The position numbers were made by a program, and so were the translations under genes. From an uncultured Faecalibacterium sp. (GTDB lineage Bacteria; Bacillota; Clostridia; Oscillospirales; Ruminococcaceae), in contig CAKSZS010000008.1 in assembly GCA_934525845.1 (NCBI GenBank), forward strand, positions 5,977 through 69,976: a stretch of DNA of 64,000 nt, read 5' to 3'. This document shows, one piece after another, positions 42,204 through 50,458 of this stretch. Each line of letters starts with the position of its first letter. Position 1 is the stretch's first letter. The notes under the pieces are model-generated. The model did not search any database and was not told the DNA's origin. It was given only the letters and a program-made list of their open reading frames with translations.

Positions 42204-43514
42204 TTATTTTTTCTTTTTCCGGGGTGCAGAAGCGCCTTTTTTGCCAGGCCTGGTTTTGCCGAGATGCCCCTTTGGGGCGGCGGCACTGCGCCCGGCGGCA
42301 AGGCCGCTGCCAAAGGCCCAGTGCAGGTTGTAGCCGCCGCACCGGCCGGTGCAGTCCAGCGTTTCGCCCACAAAGTACAGCCCCGGACAGCCTTTGAACT
42401 GAAAGTCCGGTTCCAGCTCGGTCAGGCTCAGACCGCCGCCGGTCACCTGGGCCTGCTTCCAGCCCATCGGCTGGAGTGAATGGAACGGCAGCGTCTGGGC
42501 GGCGTGCGCCAGACGCTCCCAGTCAGTCTCCGGAAAGCGCTGCAGGCCGGTCTCCGGCAGGCGGGCAGCTTTCCAGAGGAACCGGCCCAGTTTGGGGTTC
42601 AGCAGACCGGTCCAGAAGTCGGCGGCAGTGTCGCAGCCCAGCTCTGCGGCGTGGGCGCGGAACAGTTCCGCACAGGAGCCGCTTCCGCTCCGGGTGTGCC
42701 AATCCGGAAAAACATCCAGCTGCAGGCCGGCGGGCGTGCTGCCCGGCGTCAGCTGCAGGCTCAGATCCATGATGCAGATGCCGGACAGGCCGTAGTCCGT
42801 GAACTGTACTTCACCCTGTGCAGAAGCGGCTGCGCCGGCTGTCTGCCCGGCAGACAGCTGTACAGTGGCCTTGGTACGGATGCCGGACAGCGTTTTGTCC
42901 GGTTTTTCGCACTGCAGCGGCACCAGAGCGGGGTACAGCGGCTCCAGTTTGCCGCCGCATTGCGCCGCGAACCGAGGGCCGAAGCCGTCCGTGCCGAACT
43001 GCGGCCCGGCGGAACCGCCCATGGCACAGATGACCGCGTCTGCATACAGGCTGTCATCGGTGCCGTCTGCCCTGCTGAACAGCACCCGGTAGCCGTTCCG
43101 GCTCTGGCTCAGGGTCTGCACGGTGCAGCCGGTGCAGATCTCCACACCGCACCGGGCAAGGTGATGTTCCAGCAGAGTCAGCACATCCGCCGCCTGATTG
43201 CTGTAGGGGTAGACGCGCCCGGTTTCGTCGGTGTGGGTGCACAGACCCAGCGTGTGGAACCAGCCCAGCGGGTCGGCACCGGCCACAGCGTCCAGCAGAG
43301 TCCGCAGGACGTCCGGGGCAGCGGAAACATAGTCCGCTGGGGTCAGCCCTTCGTGATCCAGATTGCAGCGGCCATTGCCGGTGGCCAGCAGCTTTTTGCC
43401 GATGCGGGGGTTGCGTTCCAGCACCGTGACGCGGGCGGAAGGGTTCGTCTGGGCCGCCGCGAGGGCCGCGGCCAGCCCCGCCGCGCCGCCGCCCAGAACC
43501 AGGATATGTGCCAT
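42204..43514 (-). CDS. HI0933/BaiN-type FAD-dependent oxidoreductase
   Basis: 436 residues. The N-terminal dinucleotide-binding motif is HILVLGGGAAGLAAALAAAQ; RNPRIGKKLLATGNGRCNLDH near 34-54 is the family hallmark. A second conserved GGSAGPQFGTDGFG near 165 and the FAD-closing GLYFVGETLDCTGRCGGYNLHWAFGSG near 378-404 confirm the HI0933-like group, whose members reduce steroid or other double bonds in a few characterised cases. The C-terminus is Lys/Arg-rich. The ATG at 43514 is preceded by AGAAAGG. It is divergent from the XRE gene. Confidence 0.9.
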   Translation of the reverse strand: MAHILVLGGGAAGLAAALAAAQTNPSARVTVLERNPRIGKKLLATGNGRCNLDHEGLTPADYVSAAPDVLRTLLDAVAGADPLGWFHTLGLCTHTDETGRVYPYSNQAADVLTLLEHHLARCGVEICTGCTVQTLSQSRNGYRVLFSRADGTDDSLYADAVICAMGGSAGPQFGTDGFGPRFAAQCGGKLEPLYPALVPLQCEKPDKTLSGIRTKATVQLSAGQTAGAAASAQGEVQFTDYGLSGICIMDLSLQLTPGSTPAGLQLDVFPDWHTRSGSGSCAELFRAHAAELGCDTAADFWTGLLNPKLGRFLWKAARLPETGLQRFPETDWERLAHAAQTLPFHSLQPMGWKQAQVTGGGLSLTELEPDFQFKGCPGLYFVGETLDCTGRCGGYNLHWAFGSGLAAGRSAAAPKGHLGKTRPGKKGASAPRKKKK

Positions 43515-43610
43515 GCGGGCACCTGCCTTTCTTGCAGAAGTTTGGTTTTATTGTAGCAGAACCCCGCCCGGAACGCAACGAACCGGGCCTTTTTTGCCCG
43601 ATGCAACCGG

Positions 43611-43667
43611 CGGTTGACAAATTTCCAGGCGCAAATGGTGGTTGTCAACCGCAGAATATGGTATGCT
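43611..43667 (+). promoter_or_regulatory. large dyad between the flavoprotein and the XRE gene
   Basis: CGGTTGACAA (43611-43620) and TTGTCAACCG (43642-43651) are exact inverted repeats 21 bp apart. A TATGCT at 43662-43667 lies just downstream. The dyad could be the operator for the adjacent XRE-family protein, which would then control itself and the divergent flavoprotein. Confidence 0.5.
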
Positions 43668-43726
43668 GAGGGCGGAAAAACAGCTGTGAACCCCGATGAC
43701 AAACCGAACGACGAAAAGGAGAAGCA

Positions 43727-44716
43727 ATGATTTTAGCGGAAAAGATCGCCCAGCTGCGCAGGCAGAAGGGCTGGAGCCAGGAAGAACTGGCCAACCATTT
43801 GCAGGTATCCCGGCAGGCGGTGTCCAAGTGGGAGGGCGGCGCGTCCATCCCGGACCTGGACAAGATCTTAAAACTGAGCGCCCTGTTTGAGGTGTCCACC
43901 GACTACTTATTGAAAGATGAACTGGAAGCGCCGGAAGTCCGTGTGCAGTCCGTTGTGGAAGAGACCGTCCGGGAGCCGCTGCGCACCGTCACACTGGACG
44001 AGGCGAACGACTACCTGGCGCTGGTGCAGGCATCCTGCGGGCGCATGGCGGTCGGCGTGGGGCTGTGCATCCTGTGCCCGGCAGCATTGTTGCTGCTCGG
44101 AGCCTGGGCCGACGGCACCCCGCGGGAGGACTTTGCCGCCGGAGCAGGAATCATCATTCTATTGGTGCTGGTGGCACTGGGGCTGCTGTGCATCCTCCCG
44201 GCGGCAATGCAGCTGGACGGGTACGAGTATCTGGAAAAAGAGCCGTTCCAGCTGGAATACGGCGTGGCGGGCATCGTGGAAAAGCTGAAAAAAGAATATG
44301 CCCCGCAGATGCAGCGGCAGAACACCTGGGGCGTGGTGGGGTGCGTGCTCTCGGTGGTGCCGCTGATGGCGGCGGTGATGCTGGGCGCGTCTGACTTCTG
44401 GATGGCGGCGATGGTCTGTCTGCTGCTGGGCATCGTGGCGGGGGCGGTCCAGCCGCTGGTCCGGGCCGGGATGCAGCAGGCAGCCTTCGACAAGCTTTTG
44501 CAGGCCGGGGATTATACCGTGTACAACAAGCAGGTGACCCGCCGGGTGGGCTGGTGCGCGGGAGCCTACTGGTGCTGTGTGACCGCTCTGTATCTGGCCG
44601 TGAGCTTCCGCAATGACAGCTGGGAGACCAGCTGGCGCATCTGGGCGGTGGCCGGGGTGCTGTTTGCAGCGGTGTGGCTGGCCGTGCGTGCCTGGGCGAC
44701 AAGAGAACGAGAATAA
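43727..44716 (+). CDS. XRE-family regulator with membrane domain
   Basis: 329 residues. Residues about 1-65 form a Cro/CI helix-turn-helix (KIAQLRRQKGWSQEELANHLQVSRQAVSKWEGGASIPDLDKI). A spacer of about 40 residues precedes membrane helices at about 107-124, 135-160, 205-222, 225-245, 283-300 and 305-325. Such proteins can tether a DNA-binding domain to the membrane and may sense envelope state. AAAAGGAGAAGCA precedes the ATG. The large dyad upstream suggests autoregulation. Confidence 0.85.
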   Translation: MILAEKIAQLRRQKGWSQEELANHLQVSRQAVSKWEGGASIPDLDKILKLSALFEVSTDYLLKDELEAPEVRVQSVVEETVREPLRTVTLDEANDYLALVQASCGRMAVGVGLCILCPAALLLLGAWADGTPREDFAAGAGIIILLVLVALGLLCILPAAMQLDGYEYLEKEPFQLEYGVAGIVEKLKKEYAPQMQRQNTWGVVGCVLSVVPLMAAVMLGASDFWMAAMVCLLLGIVAGAVQPLVRAGMQQAAFDKLLQAGDYTVYNKQVTRRVGWCAGAYWCCVTALYLAVSFRNDSWETSWRIWAVAGVLFAAVWLAVRAWATRERE

Positions 44717-44751
44717 AAGGATCAACGGCCCGGGAGGGCGAAGATGCGAAA

Positions 44752-44794
44752 AACACCAGGCGGCTGCATCGTGTCGGTGCAGCCGCCTGGTGTT
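44752..44794. terminator. strong hairpin between the XRE gene and the PAS remnant
   Basis: A perfect 17-bp stem (44752-44768 with 44778-44794). On the minus strand it is followed by a T-rich stretch, so it can end the convergent gene. The region 44795-44915 holds no gene I can support. Confidence 0.75.
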
Positions 44795-44915
44795 GTACTT
44801 ATGGATTCAAAACGGTCTCGGCGCGTTCCGGAATTTCCGGCGGCAGACCTGCCTCCCGGCGGGCAGGCGAAGCGGCTTGAGGAGCTGCCGTGCAGGGCCG
44901 CAAAGAAAAAGACGA

Positions 44916-45539
44916 TCAGGAGGAACGCTGGTCGGACAGCCGCCAGATGCAGTGCTGCCGCCGTCCGCGTTTTTTGGCGCAGTACAAGGCCTTGTCGGCC
45001 AGTTCCAGCAGTGCCGGGTAACGAGGGGCGGGTGCATCGCAGTAAACGGCACCCAGGCTGGTGCTGAGGTGCAGTGTGTCCCCGTCTTTGGCAGGGTAGC
45101 ACAGCCGGGACAGCTGCAGCTCGCTTTTGCCGTTCCGGTAGGCCTGCTGCAGCGGCTTGCGCCGGAACCGCTGCAGGAACTGCTGCCGCATGGCGTTGTC
45201 CGGGATAAAGGAAGCGACGTTTTCCACCAGCGCATCCACCTGCAGCAGTGTTTTGAGCGGCTCGACGTTGGAGGAAGTGCCGGTCATGGTCAGCACCTGA
45301 TTCTGGGTCAGGTTCAGGTGGAACACGCCCTGCGCCTCCGGGATGGAGGACAGCAGCGCGTGCAGCTGCGTTTCAAAGATCTGCTGTGCCCGGGAAACGG
45401 CGGTGATGTCGGTGGCGTACTCAATAAAGGCGTCCTGCCCTTCCCACTGGATGCGCTTGGTTTTGACGCTGAAGACCTGGCTGCCGTTGTCGACCTGGGT
45501 CGTGTGGGAAATGATACGGTTTTGTTGCACTTCTGCCAT
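44916..45539 (-). pseudogene. truncated PAS/GGDEF remnant
   Basis: 207 residues from ATG at 45539, with no clear ribosome site. The N-terminal part resembles a PAS end (VFSVKTKRIQWEGQDAFIEYATDITAVSRAQQIFE), and the last part matches the C-terminal end of a GGDEF domain (SLGAVYC ... YPALLELADKALYCAKKRGR). The region in between lacks the GGDEF signature and the N-terminal catalytic loop. It may be a pseudogene or a minimal regulatory protein. The frame stays open upstream, antisense to spoVT, but that part is shadow. Confidence 0.55.
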
Positions 45540-45613
45540 TATACCATACCCGCCGCAAAAATACGAGAAGGCCCGGTGAAAAAATGGCTTGAAAATCTGG
45601 CGGTTCCGCTGCA

Positions 45614-45643
45614 GGTATAAATTCCCTTGGATGACAGATACTA
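45614..45643 (+). promoter_or_regulatory. forespore-type (sigma F/G) promoter candidate for spoVT
   Basis: GTATA at 45614-45618 and GATACTA at 45637-45643 with an 18-bp spacer. The consensus known for sigma G is GHATR-N18-CATWMTA; six of seven -10 positions fit. spoVT is a sigma G gene in Bacillus. Confidence 0.5.
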
Positions 45644-45692
45644 TTGTCACAGCCAATTGCAAGCAAAACAGGAAGCAGGGAGGAAATGCAGC

Positions 45693-46235
45693 ATGAAAGC
45701 AACCGGAATCGTACGCCGCATCGATGAACTGGGCCGGGTGGTGATCCCGAAGGAGATCCGCCGCACCCAGCGCATCCGCCGGGGAGACCCGCTGGAGATC
45801 TTTACCACCGGGGACGGGGAAGTGATCTTCAAAAAGTATTCGCCCATCGGGGAGATGAACAATGTGGCGGTGCAGTACGCCGAGGTGCTCAGCCGCAGTT
45901 TTGCGCTGACCGCGTTTGTGGCCGACCGGGACCATATGCTGGCAGTCAGCGGCGCGGGAAAGCGGGAGCTGGCCGACCGCAGTGTCAGCCAGCCGCTGGA
46001 AAAGCTGATGGAAGCCCGCAAGCCTTACCAGAATGAGGGAAGCCCGGACAAGGCGCTGCAGCCCTGCGAGGGCACCGGGCGGGTGCTGCTGTGCGCCGTG
46101 CCGGTCATTGCGGCGGGGGATGTGACCGGTGCAGTGGGTCTGCTCACGGAAGACCGCACCGCTGTGCCGGATGCCGCCCAGATGAAAGCCATCGGGGTGG
46201 CCGCCGCCTTCCTGGCAAAGCAGATGGAGGAGTAA
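45693..46235 (+). CDS. spoVT: stage V sporulation protein T-like regulator
   Basis: 180 residues, the usual SpoVT size. The N-terminal swapped-hairpin AbrB domain reads MKATGIVRRIDELGRVVIPKEIRR and RRGDPLEIFTTGDGEVIFKKYSP. The C-terminal about 130 residues form a GAF-like domain (VLSRSFALTAFVADRDHMLAVSG onward), as in SpoVT. In Bacillus this protein tunes sigma G genes in the forespore. GGAGGAAATGCAGC precedes the ATG. AbrB-like proteins also exist in non-sporulating relatives, so sporulation is not proved by it alone. Confidence 0.88.
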   Translation: MKATGIVRRIDELGRVVIPKEIRRTQRIRRGDPLEIFTTGDGEVIFKKYSPIGEMNNVAVQYAEVLSRSFALTAFVADRDHMLAVSGAGKRELADRSVSQPLEKLMEARKPYQNEGSPDKALQPCEGTGRVLLCAVPVIAAGDVTGAVGLLTEDRTAVPDAAQMKAIGVAAAFLAKQMEE

Positions 46236-46248
46236 GAACAACGGCAGA

Positions 46249-46279
46249 AGCTCTCCTTATTATAAAGGGGGGCTTTTTT
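46249..46279 (+). terminator. terminator after spoVT
   Basis: AAGCTCTCCTT and AAAGGGGGGCTT pair imperfectly and are followed by TTTTTTG, 13 bp after the stop. A second short hairpin (CCCCTCC-CGG-AGGGGG) lies at 46319-46335. Confidence 0.6.
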
Positions 46280-46395
46280 GTTCGGAAAAGGAACGCCCCC
46301 GGTCTGCTGTTCAGGCAGCCCCTCCCGGAGGGGGCTTGAGACGAACGCTCTTTATGACAGAATTATGAATCTTTCAAAACATTTTTCCAAGGGGC

Positions 46396-46423
46396 TTGAC
46401 AGGCGTGAAAAATTGGCTATAAT
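46396..46423 (+). promoter_or_regulatory. promoter of the hrcA heat-shock operon
   Basis: TTGACA at 46396-46401 and TATAAT at 46418-46423 with a 16-bp spacer, directly in front of the CIRCE element. Confidence 0.85.
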
Positions 46424-46427
46424 GGTC

Positions 46428-46454
46428 TTAGCACTCAGGAATAAAGAGTGCTAA
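46428..46454. promoter_or_regulatory. CIRCE operator
   Basis: TTAGCACTC (46428-46436), 9 bp, GAGTGCTAA (46446-46454): a perfect CIRCE inverted repeat. HrcA binds it and represses the operon until heat or unfolded protein titrates GroEL, which HrcA needs for folding. Confidence 0.97.
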
Positions 46455-46488
46455 ACAAAACAAAGCGAACAAAAAGGAGGCAGGCGCT

Positions 46489-47562
46489 ATGACGATGGAT
46501 GCACGCAAGCAGCGAGTCTTGCAGGCGATCGTGGCGCTGTATGGTCTCGAAGGAGAGCCGGTTGGCAGCAGCGTGCTGGCAAACTACTTTGATATGGCAG
46601 TTTCCAGCGCAACGCTTCGCAACGAGATGGCGGCGCTGACAAAGCTGGGTCTGCTGGAGCAGCCCCACACCAGCGCAGGCCGCGTGCCCAGTGCCAAAGG
46701 CTACCGTTATTATCTGGACAATCTGCTGATCGATGACCAGCCGCTGGATCGTGTGACCCGCGCCCGTGTGGATGCGGTGTTCGCCAGCCTGGATCATGAA
46801 CCGGAAAAGCTGGCGCAGGGTGCCGCCAAGGCGCTGGCCGCCATCAGCGGCTGCACCGCCGCTGTCAGTACACCCTGTGCCGAAGACCTGTGCGTGGCCC
46901 ATTACGAGGTCGTGCAGGTGGGCCGCAGCGCCGCCGCCGTGCTGGCCGTTACCACAGCCGGTTACGTCCGCACCCGGGTGGCGCGGGTGCGCAGCGGTCT
47001 CTCCCGTGAGAAGGCAGCTGCGCTGGCCGCACTGCTCAACCGCAACCTGACCTTTGTGGCGCCGATCGATCTGTCTACCCGGATGCTCAGCGAGCTGTGT
47101 GCACAGATCGATCCGGAACTGGTCCCGGTCATCAGCGCCGCCGCGGCGATCCTGCAGGATTCGGTGAAGCCCCACGTCTTCCTGGGCGGCGAGCAGTACC
47201 TGCTGGACTGGCCTCAGCTGGACGGCAAGGTGGGCGATATCCTGACCCTGCTGAACGATGAGGAACAGGCCGCACGGCTGATCGCACCACCGGCAGACCG
47301 CAATGAGAGCGTGCTGCTGGGTGAGGATCTGGAACCGCAGATCCCGGGAATGTGCATCGTCAGTGACCGGTATCTGGTGGGCGGAGGCCTGTGGGGATCC
47401 ATCGCCCTGATCGGCCCCACCCGGATGCCCTTCCAGAAATTGATGCCGCTGCTGCACTGCTTCGCAGATCAGCTGGGCGAGGGCATGAGCGGCAAACGAA
47501 ATGACACCCCGCAGACCGCCGTACCGCGGCGGGCTGTGATCTATAAGGAGGATCTGGAATGA
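46489..47562 (+). CDS. hrcA: heat-inducible transcription repressor HrcA
   Basis: 357 residues. A winged helix (about 1-75) with MTMDARKQRVLQAIVALYGLEGEPVGSSVLAN and SSATLRNEMAALTKLGLLEQPHTSAGRVPSAKGYRYYLD is diagnostic. A GAF-like dimerisation region follows, ending with GSIALIGPTRMPFQKLMPLL. It represses its own operon through CIRCE. AAAGGAGG lies 9 bp before the ATG. Its stop overlaps the grpE start (ATGA). Confidence 0.97.
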   Translation: MTMDARKQRVLQAIVALYGLEGEPVGSSVLANYFDMAVSSATLRNEMAALTKLGLLEQPHTSAGRVPSAKGYRYYLDNLLIDDQPLDRVTRARVDAVFASLDHEPEKLAQGAAKALAAISGCTAAVSTPCAEDLCVAHYEVVQVGRSAAAVLAVTTAGYVRTRVARVRSGLSREKAAALAALLNRNLTFVAPIDLSTRMLSELCAQIDPELVPVISAAAAILQDSVKPHVFLGGEQYLLDWPQLDGKVGDILTLLNDEEQAARLIAPPADRNESVLLGEDLEPQIPGMCIVSDRYLVGGGLWGSIALIGPTRMPFQKLMPLLHCFADQLGEGMSGKRNDTPQTAVPRRAVIYKEDLE

Positions 47563-48191
47563 GCGAAGAAACCAAGAAGACTGCGCCCGCCGAAGAGACG
47601 GAACAGCAGCCCGGCACCGCTCCGGAGGAAACGACAGAACAGGCGGCTCCCGCACAGGAGCCTGCAGAAGAAGCTGCGGAGCCGAAGGACGAGAAAAAGA
47701 AGGACGGCGGCTGGTTCAATAAGAAAGCCCGCGAGATGGAGGCCGTCAAGGCTAAGCTGGACGCGGCCGAGCAGAACGCCGCACAGGCCAAGGAACAGCT
47801 GCTGCGCATGGCTGCCGAGTACGACAACTACCGCAAGCGCTCCACCCGCGAAGCCGACCAGAAGTTCAACGACGGCATTTCCTTTGCCGTGAACCAGATC
47901 ATCCCCATTCTCGACACGCTGGATATGGCGGCCAACGCCCCCACCACCGACGAGAATTACAAAAAGGGCGTGCTGATGACCCTGGACAAAGCCGCCAAGG
48001 CGCTGGATGCCCTCCATGTGGAGGAGATCGAAGCGCTGGGCAAGCCCTTTGATCCCAACTTTATGAACGCTGTGCAGCAGATCCCCGCCCCGGATGGGCA
48101 GGAGAGCGGCACCGTGGTCACCGTCTACCAGAAGGGTTACAAGCTGGGCGACAAGATCGTCCGCCATGCGACCGTTGTGGTGGCTGAATAA
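47559..48191 (+). CDS. grpE: nucleotide exchange factor GrpE
   Basis: 210 residues. An acidic, disordered N-terminus of about 50 residues (rich in Glu, Thr, Ala, Pro) precedes a long coiled coil (EMEAVKAKLDAAEQNAAQAKEQLLRMAAEYDNYRKRSTRE) and a beta-domain with the GrpE signature (DPNFMNAVQQIPAPDGQESGTVVTVYQKGYKLGDKIVRHATVVVAE). It releases ADP from DnaK. It overlaps hrcA by 4 bp, so the two are translationally coupled. Confidence 0.97.
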   Translation: MSEETKKTAPAEETEQQPGTAPEETTEQAAPAQEPAEEAAEPKDEKKKDGGWFNKKAREMEAVKAKLDAAEQNAAQAKEQLLRMAAEYDNYRKRSTREADQKFNDGISFAVNQIIPILDTLDMAANAPTTDENYKKGVLMTLDKAAKALDALHVEEIEALGKPFDPNFMNAVQQIPAPDGQESGTVVTVYQKGYKLGDKIVRHATVVVAE

Positions 48192-48292
48192 CTTCGCAGA
48201 ACCCCGCAGGGGTTTTCCATAAACATCCGCTTACAAACATTTGAGCATCACATAAACAATTTCGATTTGTTCTTTCGAGAGGAGAGTTCATT

Positions 48293-50122
48293 ATGAGCAA
48301 GATCATTGGTATCGACCTTGGTACGACCAACAGCTGCGTGGCTGTCATGGAGGGCGGCGAGCCTGTCGTCATCGCAAACTCTGAGGGTGCACGCACCACC
48401 CCGTCTGTGGTCGGCTTCACCAAGACCGGCGACCGTCTGGTCGGTCAGGTCGCAAAGCGTCAGGCCATCACCAACCCCGAAAACACCGTTGCTTCCATCA
48501 AGCGTTATATGGGCACCGACCACAAGGTGACCCTGAACGGCAAGGAGTACACTCCCCAGCAGGTCAGCGCTATGATCCTGCAGAAGCTGAAGGCTGATGC
48601 CGAGGCTTATCTGGGCGAGACTGTCACCGAGGCAGTCATCACCGTTCCTGCATACTTCAACGACAGCCAGCGTCAGGCAACCAAGGACGCAGGCACCATT
48701 GCCGGCCTGAACGTCAAGCGTATCATCAACGAGCCGACCGCTGCTTCTCTGGCCTACGGCATCGATAAGGAAGACGACCAGAAGATCATGGTCTACGACC
48801 TGGGCGGCGGCACCTTCGATGTCTCCATCATCGAGATGGGCGACGGCGTCACCGAAGTTCTGGCCACCAACGGCGATACCCACCTGGGCGGCGATGACTT
48901 CGACCAGCGCATCATCGACTGGATGGCAGACGCCTTCCAGACCGAGAACGGCATCGACCTGCGCAAGGACAAGATGGCTGCTCAGCGCCTGAAGGAAGCT
49001 GCTGAGAAGGCAAAGATCGAGCTGTCCAGCGCAATGAGCACCCAGATCAACCTGCCCTTCATCACCGCCGATGCGACCGGCCCCAAGCACCTGGATATGA
49101 CCCTGACCCGCGCAAAGTTCAACGAGCTGACCGCAGATCTGGTCGACCGCACCATGACCCCTGTCCGCAAGGCTCTGCAGGATGCAGGCCTGCGCGCTTC
49201 TGACCTGAAGAAGGTCCTGATGGTCGGTGGTTCGACCCGTATCCCCGCCGTCTACGACGCCGTGAAGAAGGAACTGAACTGCGAGCCCTTCAAGGGCATC
49301 AACCCCGACGAGTGCGTGGCAGTCGGTGCTGCCATTCAGGGCGGCGTCCTGCAGGGCGACGTCAAGGGCCTGCTGCTGCTGGATGTCACCCCGCTGAGCC
49401 TGGGCATTGAGACCCTGGGCGGCGTGTGCACCAAGATCATCGACCGCAACACCACCATCCCCACCCACAAGAGCCAGGTCTTCTCTACCGCTGCTGACAA
49501 CCAGCCGGAGGTCGAGATCAACGTTCTGCAGGGCGAGCGTGAGTTCGCACGCGACAACAAGAGCCTGGGTATGTTCCACCTGGATGGCATCGCTCCGGCT
49601 CCCCGCGGTGTGCCTCAGATCGAGGTCACCTTCGATATCGATGCAAACGGCATCGTAAAGGTCAGCGCAAAGGACCTGGGCACCGGCAAGGAGCAGAACA
49701 TCACCATCACCGCTTCCACCAATATGTCCAAGGAGGACATCGACAAGGCCGTCAAGGAAGCAGAGCAGTTTGCTGCTGACGACAAGAAGAAGCGTGAAGA
49801 GGTCGATATCCGCAACGGTGCCGACCAGATGGTCTTCCAGACCGAGAAGATGCTGAAGGAGAACGGCGACAAGCTGCCCGCAGACGTCAAGAGCGAGGCC
49901 GAGAGCAAGCTGGCCGACCTGAAGACTGCCGTCCAGTCCGGCACCATCGACGACATCAAGGCAAAGCAGGAGGCACTGAGCAAGGTCTTCGAGAAGATGT
50001 ACCAGGCTGCTGCCGCTGCACAGCAGGCCGCCGGCGCACAGCCCGGCCCCGACGCTGGCGCAAACAACCAGCAGAAGCCCAACGATGACGGCGTGGTGGA
50101 TGCCGACTTCAAGGAAGTCTGA
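48293..50122 (+). CDS. dnaK: chaperone protein DnaK (Hsp70)
   Basis: 609 residues. The ATPase domain starts IIGIDLGTTNSCVAVMEGG and contains VYDLGGGTFDVSI and VGGSTRIP. The substrate-binding domain holds DVTPLSLGIETLGG. The C-terminal tail has Ala/Gln-rich residues ending DGVVDADFKEV. The N-domain lacks the 24-residue insert of Gram-negative DnaK, as usual for Firmicutes. A leader with a small hairpin (ACCCCGC-AGGGGT near 48200) separates it from grpE by 101 bp. GAGAGGAGAG precedes the ATG. Confidence 0.98.
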   Translation: MSKIIGIDLGTTNSCVAVMEGGEPVVIANSEGARTTPSVVGFTKTGDRLVGQVAKRQAITNPENTVASIKRYMGTDHKVTLNGKEYTPQQVSAMILQKLKADAEAYLGETVTEAVITVPAYFNDSQRQATKDAGTIAGLNVKRIINEPTAASLAYGIDKEDDQKIMVYDLGGGTFDVSIIEMGDGVTEVLATNGDTHLGGDDFDQRIIDWMADAFQTENGIDLRKDKMAAQRLKEAAEKAKIELSSAMSTQINLPFITADATGPKHLDMTLTRAKFNELTADLVDRTMTPVRKALQDAGLRASDLKKVLMVGGSTRIPAVYDAVKKELNCEPFKGINPDECVAVGAAIQGGVLQGDVKGLLLLDVTPLSLGIETLGGVCTKIIDRNTTIPTHKSQVFSTAADNQPEVEINVLQGEREFARDNKSLGMFHLDGIAPAPRGVPQIEVTFDIDANGIVKVSAKDLGTGKEQNITITASTNMSKEDIDKAVKEAEQFAADDKKKREEVDIRNGADQMVFQTEKMLKENGDKLPADVKSEAESKLADLKTAVQSGTIDDIKAKQEALSKVFEKMYQAAAAAQQAAGAQPGPDAGANNQQKPNDDGVVDADFKEV

Positions 50123-50182
50123 TAAACTGACACCGGCGGCGTGTCCGGCCAAACCGGCGGACACCACCGCGTAAATAGCAAA

Positions 50183-50212
50183 AGCCGCTCCGGTTTTGGC
50201 CGGGGCGGCTCT
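50183..50212 (+). terminator. terminator or attenuator between dnaK and dnaJ
   Basis: AGCCGCTCCGG (50183-50193) pairs with CCGGGGCGGCT (50200-50210), one G-T pair, with few T after it. It may reduce rather than stop transcription into dnaJ. Confidence 0.6.
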
Positions 50213-50230
50213 TGCTGGTTATAAGTATAG

Positions 50231-50411
50231 AACCCTCCTCAGTCATTGCTTCGCAATGCCAGATTCCCCCTTTTGTCGCTGGAGCGACATCTGCCCCCGG
50301 CCGGGGGGAGGTCGTTCCTCGAAGGGCGGGCTTTTGGCAGTGAGGACAAGTTTCCCTTCTCGGTCTAAGCTCCCCCTCGGGGGAGCTGGCGCGTCAGCGC
50401 CTGAGAGGGTT
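50231..50411. repeat. family-B repeat between dnaK and dnaJ
   Basis: AACCCTCCTCAG at the left end and CTGAGAGGGTT (50401-50411) at the right end are inverted, with several inner hairpins such as GCTCCCCCTCGGGGGAGC near 50370. It separates dnaJ from the rest of the operon. Confidence 0.75.
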
Positions 50412-50458
50412 TCTTCGAAGACAGACCGTGACGGGAGAGGTTGGAGAGGTGAGTGGAT

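Noticed and set aside
45540..46241. Extension of the PAS/GGDEF remnant upstream to 46241
   Set aside because: This stretch is antisense to spoVT, whose AbrB motif and ribosome site are clear, and the residues do not resemble a sensory domain.
48248..50167. A 639-codon minus-strand open frame opposite dnaK
   Set aside because: Antisense open frames opposite dnaK are a known coding-bias artefact. No ribosome site or domain is present.
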